Shown piece after piece: positions 1-9,502 of a stretch of DNA of 64,000 bases (position 1 is its first letter; each line of letters begins with the position of its first letter). This DNA is from Bacillus sp. M6-12 (lineage in GTDB: Bacteria; Bacillota; Bacilli; Bacillales; DSM-1321). The stretch covers positions 124,001-188,000 of the forward strand of contig NZ_PGVF01000009.1 of the NCBI RefSeq assembly GCF_002860285.1, given 5' to 3'. The notes beneath the pieces are model-generated. The model saw only the letters and a list, made by a program, of their open reading frames with translations. It was not told the origin of the DNA and did no database searches. A program made the position numbers and the translations under genes.

Positions 1-758
1 CCGGCAATACAGGCTCTTACTTTAAATCCAAAATCTTTGGCAAACTGCTCAAACTTTGCATTCACTTTGCCTGGAAAATGTTCCGTTCTTGCTTCATCCA
101 GCACAGTTTTCATATTATCCGTAAGGAGTTCCTCAGGAACACCTCCAAATGCTTCAAAAGCTTCTGTTAAAAAGGAAAATAGAGTACTTTGAGATTTGGA
201 TATGCTCATAAAAAAGGTTCGTATTCTTGAGGCAGAAAAAATGAGTGCCGCCACATTTATCTCGACCTTTTCCCCATCTTTTGTCTCATACAGAATGTTT
301 TCCTTCCAATCTAATTGAGCCTGTTTGCCTGGTGGAGTTTCATAACGGATCGTCCCCTTTGGAGAAGCTATGCGCTTGTCCTCCACAAAGTAGGCATTAA
401 ATTCAGGAATACGTGCAATATAGACACGGAAGGTGGAAGCACCGCACTCCAGCTCATGGTTATCCTATAAGTACTGCCAAAGGACTCGGCGATAATAAAA
501 CACCTGCTTGGAATCCTTTGATAGAAGGGCTGCGATTACTTCATAGTATTCATCAATCTTTGAGGATTTCTTTCTCGTCCTCTTAGGGACATACCCATTT
601 AAATATTTATCAACTGTTCACCGGTAAACCCCTAATTCCTCTGCCAATTTACTCTTATTAATTTACATTTTCATATGCTCCATTAACTGCTTTAACTTTG
701 GTAGGCCAAAAAGACTCTTAATCTCAAAATCAATATCAATCTTTAATGATAGATACAT
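1..758 (-). pseudogene. IS21-family transposase IstA, decayed and cut by the window edge
   Basis: Read on the minus strand from an ATG at 756-758, one frame gives an IstA-like protein. An N-terminal helix-turn-helix (KSKLAEELGVYR) is followed by a DDE integrase core containing QAQLDWKE and LLTDNMKT, which carry the first two catalytic Asp residues. The frame is broken by three in-frame stops at 663-665 (TAA), 618-620 (TGA) and 465-467 (TAG), all in the same phase. The third catalytic residue lies beyond the window. The partner ATPase IstB would follow off the left edge. I infer a dead insertion-sequence copy; the family call is firm because motif order and spacing match IS21 integrases. Confidence 0.85.
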
Positions 759-1106
759 AGCTAGTCACCCCATGACTAGTAAGTAAAATGAAAGCAAATA
801 TGTACATATTTATTCAAGCGTTATTGAAAATATTTAAAATAGCATTTCTCCAGAGAAAAAGTTTTTCAACATGGAGCTTGATTTGGCAATCTTAGCAGAA
901 ATAGAAAAAAATTAGTTCTACCAGCCCTCTGGAGGATACTGAATGAACGGTTTAGGCCGTCGTTTGGTGTCCTTTTTATTTGCATTAAGGGGGTCAATTC
1001 AGGATTAATAACAACTAGTTATAACCTTATAACAAATGGGTATTATGACCAACTCAAAGTAAGATGTAACATATTTTATAACGTTATCTAAGGGAGTTGA
1101 TCTGTT
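759..1106. other. Intergenic region between IS21 remnant and dehydratase gene
   Basis: No gene is seen. It holds a terminator-like hairpin at 933-980 (arms AGGATAC and GTGTCCT with an inner ACGG/CCGT stem, then a T-rich tail). It also has a short inverted repeat ATAAC-N5-GTTAT at 1008-1022 that could be a regulator site for the gene at 1107. The outer end of the IS21 element should lie here but I could not define its terminal repeat. Confidence 0.5.
933..980 (+). terminator. Candidate intrinsic terminator
   Basis: Stem AGGATAC/GTGTCCT (one G-U pair) encloses a second stem ACGG/CCGT and is followed by CCTTTTTATTT. No intact gene precedes it on the plus strand, so it may be a relic. Confidence 0.45.
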
Positions 1107-2078
1107 TTGAGTCAATTTAATATCACTTTGCAAGATATAAAGGAAGCCAAGGATCGAATAGACGAATTTATTCGACATATACCCTTGGAGTATAACAGGG
1201 AATTTAGCCGTTTATCTGGTGCTGATGTTTATTTAAAGCTGGAAAATCTCCAGGTCACCGGAAGTTTTAAGCCAAGGGGGGCTTTAAATAAACTTTTAAC
1301 TTTAGAAAAAACCAAACGGGAGCTAGGAGTTATTGCACCTTCCGCGGGTAATCATGGAATAGGATTGGCTTATGCTGCCAAACAATTGAATGTTCCTGCC
1401 TATGTTTATTTACCTGACGACGCGGATCAGAGTAAAGTAAAGGCATTAGAAGAATATCGTGCCTCCATAACCTTCTTTGATTCAATTGAGGATGCACGGC
1501 TATCTGCAATGAAGGATGCAAAAGAAAAAGGCTACACTTTTCTTTCAGCTTATAATGATCCTGCTGTAATAGCTGCAGGGGGTACGGTAGGATTAGAGAT
1601 TTTAGAAGATTTATCCCAAGTAGACACTGTCATTACCTGTTTGGGTGGCGGAGGACTAACAGCAGGTATCTGTTTAGCACTTAAAGCGGTAAATCCAAAT
1701 ATTGAAGTTTGGGGTGTGACAACGAAAAAAAGCCCTACTTTTGCTGTTTGGCATAAGAATGGGAAAGTGGGCCCGGTAAGTTTACAGACATCGATAGCAG
1801 AAGGGCTAAGCGGCCCTATTGAACCTGAGACAATTACTTTTCCAATTATCCAGCAGCATATTAATCGAATCATAACAGTTACAGAAAAAGAGATCATTGA
1901 TGCAATGAAAGCCATGCTCAATTTTCAATACATTGTAGAACCCTCAGGAGCTGCTGGAATAGCTTCGTTAAACAAGATCGGAGATGAAATGAAGGGAAGA
2001 AAAGTAGTAGTTTTGGTTACCGGTCGTAATATTTCATGGTCCAGGTTGAATTCTATCATGGGAGAAAGCACTCAGTAG
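1107..2078 (+). CDS. PLP-dependent threonine/serine dehydratase-like enzyme
   Basis: A 323-residue fold-type II PLP enzyme of the threonine dehydratase/serine racemase family, which removes ammonia from hydroxy-amino acids. Lys55 in SFKPRGA is the expected Schiff-base lysine. SAGNHG (79-84) and the glycine loop LGGGGL (179-184) bind substrate and the PLP phosphate. There is no C-terminal ACT regulatory domain, so it resembles catabolic or hydroxyectoine-type (EutB) dehydratases rather than biosynthetic IlvA; no ectoine genes are adjacent, so I do not give that name. The start is TTG at 1107, preceded by AAGGGAG with suitable spacing. It stands alone in its direction. Substrate is not decidable from sequence. 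Confidence 0.8.
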   Translation: MSQFNITLQDIKEAKDRIDEFIRHIPLEYNREFSRLSGADVYLKLENLQVTGSFKPRGALNKLLTLEKTKRELGVIAPSAGNHGIGLAYAAKQLNVPAYVYLPDDADQSKVKALEEYRASITFFDSIEDARLSAMKDAKEKGYTFLSAYNDPAVIAAGGTVGLEILEDLSQVDTVITCLGGGGLTAGICLALKAVNPNIEVWGVTTKKSPTFAVWHKNGKVGPVSLQTSIAEGLSGPIEPETITFPIIQQHINRIITVTEKEIIDAMKAMLNFQYIVEPSGAAGIASLNKIGDEMKGRKVVVLVTGRNISWSRLNSIMGESTQ

Positions 2079-2340
2079 TTCACAAATTTATGCGTATTTA
2101 TAAAACTGACACCTTAAGCCAATAGGATTGGTAAAAGTTTGTAAACTTATCAAGATGTAAGGATATAGGCTGCTCTTGTTTAAGTGGGGCCTTTTTATCT
2201 TTGTATCATAACAACTTATTTTGCATTCAATAGTCTACAACAAAAGTCTCAGGGAAAACTCAATCTTTCTAACCAATACATTTTCTGTTGCATTTCATAT
2301 CATAACCATATCAATGATTTTAAAAGGGGGTCTTTTTATT

Positions 2341-3003
2341 ATGAAAATATACCATGTGTGTTTAGAATCATATAACCTAGAAGAAATGCGACATTTCTAC
2401 ACTCAAGAACTAGATATGGAACTTAGAACAAATACATCGAATTCATTCTCTGTAATAGCCGGCTCGACTGAAATAATGTTTAAAAAAGCAGAAACACTTC
2501 CTTTTTACCACCTTTGCTTTAGAACTAGTGGTCAATATTTTGAACATATCTTTATGAATTTAGACGAACAAAATAGGTTAGTTAAAAATGAAAGTGGCCG
2601 GAAAAGAATGTATTGGGAAGGTAAACAAGCATATTTCACTGACCCTGACGGGAACATATTAGAAATGTTAGAACGAAAGTACCAATGGAAAGATAAAGAA
2701 CCTATAGGATGGTTTGATGTTTGTGAGATCGGGATGCCGGTCTTTAATATTAAGGAGACACAGCTGTTTCTATCAACACATTTAATTGATGTACAAAATA
2801 TGGATGACGATACCTTCGCCTTTTATGGCGATTCATCAGGATATCTAGTGTTAGTGAAAGAGGGGAGACACTGGTATCCTACAAAAAAAAGTTCTGTTAT
2901 ACACGCTACAGAAATTAGTGTTTCAGGTAAGGAGAATATTGACTTTAAATTATTTGATTATCCTTATATTTTTAAAGTTAGAAAAGAGAAAATCGATAAA
3001 TGA
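2341..3003 (+). CDS. VOC (glyoxalase/bleomycin-resistance) family protein
   Basis: A 220-residue protein made of two tandem VOC half-domains. The first opens with YHVCLESYNLEEMRHFYTQ, and its closing strand is the typical DPDGNILEMLE. The second half (from about residue 120) is more diverged. VOC proteins are metal-dependent lyases, isomerases, dioxygenases or antibiotic binders; nothing here fixes the substrate. An ATG at 2341 with AAAAGGGGG just upstream is preferred over the longer frame from 2221, whose first 40 residues lack a ribosome site. It is followed by about 750 bases with no clear gene. Confidence 0.7.
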   Translation: MKIYHVCLESYNLEEMRHFYTQELDMELRTNTSNSFSVIAGSTEIMFKKAETLPFYHLCFRTSGQYFEHIFMNLDEQNRLVKNESGRKRMYWEGKQAYFTDPDGNILEMLERKYQWKDKEPIGWFDVCEIGMPVFNIKETQLFLSTHLIDVQNMDDDTFAFYGDSSGYLVLVKEGRHWYPTKKSSVIHATEISVSGKENIDFKLFDYPYIFKVRKEKIDK

Positions 3004-3765
3004 ACGTTGTTACAGTGCTTTAATATGAAAAAAGACATCTACTATTATAACAAAATGGCAAATCGAATGGACATTAATTAATGCAAATATATAGTAAGGG
3101 AAAAACCATACCTGCATCTGAGGAGGCGACAGTAATTGTGAAAGAGTTTGGCAGATACTTTAATGGTGGAAAATTAATTAGGAATGCTAGGCATTAATTG
3201 GATTAATAGATGATTCGCTCATAAGAAAATACAAGATGTCAACCTATCTGAAGTGATAGAAAGGTTGGGTTTTTTAAGGAGAGAATTTACTCTCGATATT
3301 GAAAAAGGGAAGGAACAAGAGTTTAAAATCTCAACTTACATTGGAAGATTCTTTCATCGATATGATATCCTGATTTTATGGATGGTTTATCCATCAAAAG
3401 CACATCATTATGACCAATATAATCTTTGTTTAATTCCAAGAAGGCAAAAGAGAAAATAAAAGTTGTCTGTGCCTTCAATTAAAAATTAACAATAACTCAT
3501 TTTAACTTTATAATCTTGCTTTATTGAAAGGATGGATATTTTTAGTATAAATATATAGCGGACGCGCTATTTATCGGTGAGGGAATAGGTGAAATATTAA
3601 GTGATTTGTCCGAAAAAAGGTTGTAAATTGGCAGAATATTGACACAGAATTTGGCTTAAGACATTATAAATTTATATTATAGGGAAAAAGACTGGCCTTG
3701 ATGAAACCGGTAAGAAGGATCAGGAATGAAATTAGGTACTAAAGTAAGCCAGGAGGTTGTTATTA
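3004..3765. other. Gene-poor stretch with a decayed reading frame
   Basis: No convincing gene. A GGAGGCGACAGTAATTGTG motif at about 3121-3140 looks like a ribosome site and GTG start, but its frame stops after 19 codons. A second open frame at 3253-3459 continues upstream without a start. I read this as the remains of one or two genes. Nothing identifiable precedes the S51 peptidase apart from its own ribosome site. Confidence 0.4.
3253..3459 (+). pseudogene. Unrecognised truncated reading frame
   Basis: A 68-codon open frame, charged and rich in Arg/Lys, that I do not recognise. Protein-like sequence continues upstream in frame for about 15 codons before a TGA, with no start codon or ribosome site. 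The annotated GTG has no Shine-Dalgarno. I infer the 3' end of a degraded gene rather than a functional small protein. Confidence 0.25.
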
Positions 3766-4374
3766 ATGTTACGAAATATAATTGCTATTTCGGGTGGGGG
3801 ATTTTCTTATTCAATTCCGTCATATATTGATGAATACATTGTAAATCAAAAGAGACTTTCAACGTCATTAAAAATATGTTTTATCTCGACAGCAAGTAAT
3901 GACGCACAAGGTTATATCGACCAGTTCTATAAAGCTTTTTCAAATTTTGAAGCGAGTCACCTAATTCAAGATGATTTTCTAAAAGAAAATATTAAAGAAT
4001 TTGTAATGAAACAGGATGTTTTATATGTAGGTGGAGGAAATACACAATATATGCTTACAAAATGGCGTGAAATAGAGTTTGATAAGATCTTAAGAGAAGC
4101 TTACGAAAATGGAATAATTTTAGCGGGCATAAGTGCTGGTGCAATGTGCTGGTTTGATACTTGCTACAGTGAACGAGAGGATGGAATTTTTGAAGAATTT
4201 AAAGGGTTAGGGTTCGTACAAGGATCATTTTGTCCTCACTACAATAACGAATTTCGAAGAAAAGCATATGATAAATGGCTTTCTACAAAATCACTTGAAC
4301 CAAACTACAAATTAGAAGATAATGAAAGCCTTCATTTTAGAAATGAAAATTTGATTGCAAGAATAATCACATAA
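3766..4374 (+). CDS. Peptidase E-like serine peptidase (S51 family)
   Basis: A 202-residue protein of the S51/class I glutamine-amidotransferase-like fold (peptidase E, aspartyl dipeptidase). The nucleophile elbow GISAGAM places the catalytic Ser at residue 123. His158 in FCPHYN is the likely base, and VGGGNTQYML is the conserved strand-loop before it. The ATG at 3766 is preceded by AGGAGG nine bases away, so it is preferred over an in-frame TTG three codons earlier. It forms its own unit, ending in a strong terminator at 4441. A small remnant of another S51 gene lies at 26511, unrelated in position. Confidence 0.8.
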   Translation: MLRNIIAISGGGFSYSIPSYIDEYIVNQKRLSTSLKICFISTASNDAQGYIDQFYKAFSNFEASHLIQDDFLKENIKEFVMKQDVLYVGGGNTQYMLTKWREIEFDKILREAYENGIILAGISAGAMCWFDTCYSEREDGIFEEFKGLGFVQGSFCPHYNNEFRRKAYDKWLSTKSLEPNYKLEDNESLHFRNENLIARIIT

Positions 4375-4440
4375 GGTAAAAAAACTGATTATAAAATTTC
4401 CCGCTAAATTCCACATTTAAATTTACAGACTATATAAAGA

Positions 4441-4470
4441 TGCATCCTTTTACTGGATGCTCTTTTTTTT
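4441..4470 (+). terminator. Intrinsic terminator after the S51 peptidase gene
   Basis: GCATCC at 4442-4447 pairs with GGATGC at 4455-4460 and is followed by a run of T residues to 4470. Confidence 0.75.
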
Positions 4471-4906
4471 AGAACCGCAATAACGGATGGGTTCAAACGC
4501 TCGAAGCGACCCTTCTCACACAGCCATAGCACAAGTTTGACAGTTGTGGGACATTTTTCATCCATATTCTTTTTCAAGAGGGAGGGACGTTATTTTCGCA
4601 TTATCTTACAATACTTTTAAACCATCCTACCCAACAAAAAGAATAAATCATACAATTATAAGTTATTTAGTTTAAATAAAATAACAGATTTTATGCAATG
4701 ATTTGTTTAACATTTACACTGAAAAGGGAATCTTGACTTCATTTGTTACTGCGTTACGTCAGCTCAATTCACCTGATAAGTTAATGAAATGAAAACTTTT
4801 TAGAGTTTGAGCCAAAGATGTATAAAAAAGCCAGTTTCTCGAAATCAAGACTAGTTCGTCGTAATCGTTTTCCTTTTGCATTTATAAAAAAAGATAATAA
4901 CCGCTT
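4471..4906. other. Intergenic region
   Basis: Between the S51 terminator and the end of the LysR gene on the other strand I see no open frame with a ribosome site, no repeat and no clear promoter. Confidence 0.5.
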
Positions 4907-5779
4907 TTACATGTTCTCTTGGATTGATTCCTCGGCAAAGGCAATTAGTTCCTTTGCTAACTTTTTTTGTAAGGGCTTGTAAAGAAAGTCCACACTTCTT
5001 TTCAATTTTTCCTCTTCAAGTATCAAGACATTGGTTGAACTATTGTTGACGTGTCGCGATGCCATACGAGGCAGAATAGATGATCCCACTCCACTTGTGA
5101 CAAAAGGAATGATGGTTTCATTTGATTCAAGGTCAATGGATACGGTAAAAGAAAGATTACGGTCCCTGCAATAACTTTCGAAATACATTCGGATATCACA
5201 TGGGTTTTTGTGTAATATCAAATTCTTTTTAAGGAATTCTTTAAGTGTGATGGTTAACGGAGTCCTGTCAGAAACCGGGACTATAGCGTCATAAGGCTCC
5301 CAAAATAAATTTTTAACGTAAACATTTCTAGGATTTTTAATTGTGTCTTGTGCAAATGCAAAATCTATAAAATTAGATTCCAATAAGTTTATCAATTCCT
5401 GTGTGGTTTCTTTTATTGTTAATTCCACCTTATACGCTGTTCCGATTTTATTGATAACATTTGGAAGGAAGTAACTCCCTATACTTGGAAGTGCTCCGAT
5501 TCTAATGGTACTTTTCTGAGAATAAGTAGCCATATGTGAAGATAGATTTTCTGCCGCCTGAATAAGCTCTGCTGCGTTTTCATAAAAGAACTTGCCTGCT
5601 TCAGTCAATTCCAGGCCTGTTGTTTTCCGTTGAAACAGTTCACAATTTAGGTCCTTCTCTAATAAGGACAATTGCTTAGATAGTGCAGGTTGAGAGATAA
5701 AAAGATTTTTTGCAGCATGAGTAATGCTTCCAGTTTCAACGATGGTAATGAAGTATTTTAGTTGAACCAATTTAAACAT
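4907..5779 (-). CDS. LysR-family transcriptional regulator
   Basis: A 290-residue LysR regulator. The N-terminal winged helix (about 1-65) shows the family pattern FITIVETGSITHAAKNL followed by SQPALSKQLSLLEKDL. The C-terminal half (about 90-290) is the periplasmic-binding-like effector domain. It is divergent from the MFS transporter at 5944 with a 164-base shared region containing a LysR-type box (5850-5864), which makes that transporter its likely target. The effector is unknown. The start is the ATG at 5777-5779. Confidence 0.85.
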   Translation of the reverse strand: MFKLVQLKYFITIVETGSITHAAKNLFISQPALSKQLSLLEKDLNCELFQRKTTGLELTEAGKFFYENAAELIQAAENLSSHMATYSQKSTIRIGALPSIGSYFLPNVINKIGTAYKVELTIKETTQELINLLESNFIDFAFAQDTIKNPRNVYVKNLFWEPYDAIVPVSDRTPLTITLKEFLKKNLILHKNPCDIRMYFESYCRDRNLSFTVSIDLESNETIIPFVTSGVGSSILPRMASRHVNNSSTNVLILEEEKLKRSVDFLYKPLQKKLAKELIAFAEESIQENM

Positions 5780-5849
5780 CCATTATCAGATCCTTATAAT
5801 TTTTAGTCATAGTTTATATTATTTCTTTCCTAAAATGAATAGAATTTTT

Positions 5850-5864
5850 ATAACTTTTGGTTAT
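5850..5864. promoter_or_regulatory. Candidate LysR-type operator
   Basis: ATAACTTTTGGTTAT is a 15-bp inverted repeat with 5-bp arms, matching the T-N11-A form of LysR boxes. It lies between the divergent regulator (ends at 5779) and MFS gene (starts at 5944). Confidence 0.5.
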
Positions 5865-5943
5865 GATCTATCCGTTTTATGTATTACCATTCTATGGCGG
5901 TAAATAGTATCCTAAGAAAAAGTTTGTTTAGGAGTGGCTGGGA

Positions 5944-7209
5944 ATGAATAAAAATCTGGCATTGTTCGGTAACAAGAATTTTATATACTTTTTTTTTGCT
6001 GCATTATTGGGTGTTATGGGCGAGGGGATTTATGGATTGACAGCGATTGTTTTGGTGCTCGAAAACACTGATTCAATAGTTGAAATTGGTAAGATGCTGG
6101 TCTTAACTTTATTGCCATCTGTTGTCCTTACGCCCTTTTTGGGTGTTTATATAGATAAATTTAATAAGGTTAAGATAGCGGTTACATGTAACATTTTACG
6201 CTTTTTGTCAATCGCAATTATTCCTGGCAGTTTCTATTTAGGTTTTTTTCATGTCTCAATTTTCTATATTTCTATTTTTCTAAGTTATCTCTTCTGGTTC
6301 GTATTGGAACCTGTTAAAGAAAGCATACTGAAGGAAGTATTAAATCGTGAGCAATATAAACAAGGAATTTCACTAGTGCAAGGTGCGTGGCAGTTGGGGT
6401 TATTTTCCTCAGCACTAATCGCCGGGTTGCTGATTGATGAATTGAGCACAAATGTGGCGATCCTTGTTTCCAGTTCTGTGTATATTGTTGCAGCTTTCTT
6501 TTTCATTACCATTAATGAGAGAAGTATTGAAGAAAAAAGGCACACCAAATCCAGTTTCATTCAGTATAGAGCAGATTTAATGGAAGGCTGGATTTATATA
6601 TATGAAAACAAAAAAGTCATGTACTTTGCGCTAACCACAAGCATGGTATTGCCTTTCTTTTACGCAATCAATACGTTAATCGCCCCATTTAACTACCAGG
6701 TACTGAATGGCGATGGAATTTCACTGGGAATAATTGATAGTGGGGCAGGAATCGGAAGCTTAATTTCAGCGGTCATCTGTACTGTAATAACGAAAAGCAA
6801 AAATGTTTTACGGTTGATACTCGCTTCTATATTCTTAACAGCTTTTTCTACATTCCTATTCAGTCAAACCGTAAGTACAGTGGTTGCATTTGTCATGTAT
6901 CTGATGATCGGATTGTTCATAGGTAATGTAAAGGTGCTAACAAGACTTTTGGTGTTTGAAAATGTAGAAGAGCGATTCATTGGCAGAGTAATGACATCCA
7001 TTACTTTTGTAAGCCTGGCATTATCTATCTTTATGTCAGTCTTCATTGCCTTTATAGCGGAACAAAACTTAAATTATGGATATTTATTTATATCCAGTGC
7101 ACTTCTAATACCATTAGTATTTTCCTTGATGGGTGCCAAGGCAGAAGCTAATCAATTAGAAAACGATACAATGAGCCCTTTGTCTAGTGTACCTAGTGAT
7201 TGCCGATAA
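5944..7209 (+). CDS. MFS exporter (MFS_3 / macrolide-efflux-like)
   Basis: A 421-residue protein with about 12 predicted membrane segments. The loop after helix 2 carries the MFS signature in the form GVYIDKFNKVK. The overall length, the charged central loop after helix 6 (about 190-215) and the absence of a soluble domain match the drug/siderophore exporter subgroup. It is probably an inner-membrane proton-coupled efflux pump. It is divergent from a LysR regulator, suggesting substrate-induced expression. No terminator follows directly. Substrate is unknown. Confidence 0.8.
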   Translation: MNKNLALFGNKNFIYFFFAALLGVMGEGIYGLTAIVLVLENTDSIVEIGKMLVLTLLPSVVLTPFLGVYIDKFNKVKIAVTCNILRFLSIAIIPGSFYLGFFHVSIFYISIFLSYLFWFVLEPVKESILKEVLNREQYKQGISLVQGAWQLGLFSSALIAGLLIDELSTNVAILVSSSVYIVAAFFFITINERSIEEKRHTKSSFIQYRADLMEGWIYIYENKKVMYFALTTSMVLPFFYAINTLIAPFNYQVLNGDGISLGIIDSGAGIGSLISAVICTVITKSKNVLRLILASIFLTAFSTFLFSQTVSTVVAFVMYLMIGLFIGNVKVLTRLLVFENVEERFIGRVMTSITFVSLALSIFMSVFIAFIAEQNLNYGYLFISSALLIPLVFSLMGAKAEANQLENDTMSPLSSVPSDCR

Positions 7210-7488
7210 AAACGATTATTTAGTAGTTTGATAGAGAGAATTGTTGAGTGTGGTTAGACAATGAGGAAGTGACTTAACCCTGACTTTTGATTGAGTACTA
7301 TGGAGACAATAAGATTTTCAATTTTCACTTATTTCTATGGTTTGCATGTTAGGTAGCTAACGAAATTGCTAAACATACTCTATAACAAAATAAACGACGT
7401 TCTCTTTACTCTATTTGACATTTGTATTCATAAACAATTGCAGAGAATTCTAAATAAAAGTACCAGGTTTCAGAGAATATATTTCATG

Positions 7489-8331
7489 TTATGTTTTCTG
7501 CAAAAATCGAACGAATTTTTTCAGGCTCTGAGGGTGCTGTTTTCTATGCTGAATCACAAAATCTATCTTTATTGTTTCATTCTGTTCTTGATATTGAACT
7601 GAACTCAAATCTTTTCGATTATAGACGATGTCTGCCGGCAACATACTGATGCCAAGTCCGTCATGAACACCTTGCAGAATAGCTTCAAGTGAATCAAACT
7701 CAAGGATAGTTGGATCATGAAAGTTATTTTTGTTGGCAAAATCCAGTAATTTATTTCTATATGCGCAATTTGTATCACTGTTAACAATTAAAGTCGGATT
7801 TTGTGCTTTTTTCATTTGACATTGTTTAGGAGATATTAATACGATTTTCTCAAAATAACTATAAACGTTATCAAACTGTGATTGTATAGATGTACCATTT
7901 ATAAAAAGACCGTCAAGTTCTCCGTAGGCCAACATTTCATGCAGCTTTTGCTTGTCACTCGTTCTTACTTTTACATCAATATTTTTATTTTCCAGCAAAA
8001 AAGAAGCAAGCAAATTTGGAATTCTAACTGCAGAAATGGTTTGGGGTGCGCCAATTGTTAAGGATTCCCTCCATTTTTTAGGGTTAATGATAGACTTTGC
8101 TTCGTCCATCAACAGTATTATTTGATTTGCATAGTCTAATAAAACATTTCCCTCATTTGTCAGTGTTACGCCTCTGTTATTTCGGATGAACAATCTGGTT
8201 CCCAATTCTTCTTCCAAACACTTAATCCTTTGACTGACGTTGGACTGTACATACCCCAATTTTTCCGCAGCTTTAGATACTGATTGTAGTTTCGCAACAG
8301 TCTTGAAAATCCACAGATCATGACTCTCCAT
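7489..8331 (-). CDS. LysR-family transcriptional regulator
   Basis: A LysR protein of 280 residues. The winged helix begins at the start (SHDLWIFKTVAKLQSVSKAA) with the recognition region QSNVSQRIKCLEEELG, followed by an effector-binding domain. I chose the ATG at 8329-8331 because GGGAGG lies nine bases upstream; the longer frame to 8376 has no ribosome site and would place the operator-like palindrome at 8350-8366 inside the gene. It is divergent from the SDR gene at 8454, its likely target. Confidence 0.85.
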   Translation of the reverse strand: MESHDLWIFKTVAKLQSVSKAAEKLGYVQSNVSQRIKCLEEELGTRLFIRNNRGVTLTNEGNVLLDYANQIILLMDEAKSIINPKKWRESLTIGAPQTISAVRIPNLLASFLLENKNIDVKVRTSDKQKLHEMLAYGELDGLFINGTSIQSQFDNVYSYFEKIVLISPKQCQMKKAQNPTLIVNSDTNCAYRNKLLDFANKNNFHDPTILEFDSLEAILQGVHDGLGISMLPADIVYNRKDLSSVQYQEQNETIKIDFVIQHRKQHPQSLKKFVRFLQKT

Positions 8332-8349
8332 GAACTCATTCCTCCCTGA

Positions 8350-8366
8350 TATCATTGAAAATGATA
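8350..8366. promoter_or_regulatory. Candidate LysR operator
   Basis: TATCATTGAAAATGATA has perfect 7-bp arms around GAA. It sits 19-35 bases upstream of the LysR start and between it and the divergent SDR gene, a typical position for an autoregulatory site. Confidence 0.55.
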
Positions 8367-8453
8367 CCGCCTTCATTATTGAGAATTATACCCTTTAACA
8401 GCCTAAAAGTATAATAAAACATAGGAAATAAAACAAAGTAAGGATGATTTAAA

Positions 8454-9194
8454 ATGGAATTAAGAGATAAAGTTATCATTGTAACAGGCGGTGGCACTGG
8501 TATTGGAAAAGCGACGGCTTTGAAATTAGCAGGTGCAGGTGCAAAGGTGGTTATTAATTATAGCCGATCGGAAAAAGAAGCTGTGGAAGTAATCAATGAG
8601 ATTACACAGCTAGGAGGAACAGCAATCGCTTTTAGAGCAAATGTAGCTATTGAAAAAGAAGTGAATGATATGGTATCCCAAACTGTGGCACAATTTGGGA
8701 GGGTTGATGGTTTAGTAAACAATGCCAGCATTACTGCCCAAATAGCCATGGTTGACTTGGATTCAGTAACAGATGAGGTGTGGGATTCCCTTTTTAGTGT
8801 AAATGTAAAAGGAATGTTTCATTGCGTAAAAGCGGTTGTCCCGCATATGAAGCTGCAACAATCGGGTGTAATAGTTAATTTGGGCAGCGTGGCAGGTATA
8901 ACAGGAATAGGGTCATCCATCCCGTATGCAGCAACAAAATCAGCAATTCACACAATGACCAGGTCGTTAGCTATTGCTTTAGCACCTTATATCAGGGTGA
9001 ATAGTGTTTCTCCTGGTGCAGTTGATACAAGATGGTGGTCGGGTAATGAAGAAAAAATGTATCAACTTGCGGGCAACCTGCCACTGGAGAGAATATCAAC
9101 ACCTAACGATATTGCGGAGGCCATTCTTTTTCAATTGTCCCAAGAATCTATCACAGGCCAGGTTTTTACAATTGATAATGGCCAAACACTATGA
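8454..9194 (+). CDS. SDR-family oxidoreductase (FabG-like)
   Basis: A 246-residue classical short-chain dehydrogenase/reductase. The cofactor motif TGGGTGIG is at 11-18, NNAS at 89-92 replaces the usual NNAG, and the catalytic set is Ser145, Tyr158 and Lys162 (YAATK). Length and motifs fit 3-oxoacyl-ACP-reductase-like enzymes, but the context (own LysR regulator, no fatty-acid genes) argues for a specialised alcohol or ketone substrate. It is a single-gene unit closed by a hairpin at 9208. Confidence 0.85.
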   Translation: MELRDKVIIVTGGGTGIGKATALKLAGAGAKVVINYSRSEKEAVEVINEITQLGGTAIAFRANVAIEKEVNDMVSQTVAQFGRVDGLVNNASITAQIAMVDLDSVTDEVWDSLFSVNVKGMFHCVKAVVPHMKLQQSGVIVNLGSVAGITGIGSSIPYAATKSAIHTMTRSLAIALAPYIRVNSVSPGAVDTRWWSGNEEKMYQLAGNLPLERISTPNDIAEAILFQLSQESITGQVFTIDNGQTL

Positions 9195-9207
9195 AGTTTC
9201 TAACAAC

Positions 9208-9238
9208 ACCCTCTTATTTGAGTTTCCGATAAGAGGGT
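9208..9238 (+). terminator. Terminator hairpin after the SDR gene
   Basis: Perfect 10-bp arms ACCCTCTTAT and ATAAGAGGGT, followed by a weak T-rich tail (ATTTGATTTAA). Confidence 0.65.
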
Positions 9239-9502
9239 ATTTGATTTAATTTAAAACACAAAATGGTTAGGTTACCATTTGTTGAGAAGTCCAGACTATA
9301 ATCCTCAAAACAATTAGCAAATAAATTTTAATATGTGACAAATGGGATTCCTTCACATGTAAACAGATATTGTACGAAGCAACTGGTGTGGCTGCAAAGA
9401 GCGGAAATGATCCAATCGATGGATCATCTGTCCGACTCAATCAATAGAATCGATATTACTTTCAGACCTTTTGTCATAAATCCATCTAGAATTCGAGAGA
9501 CA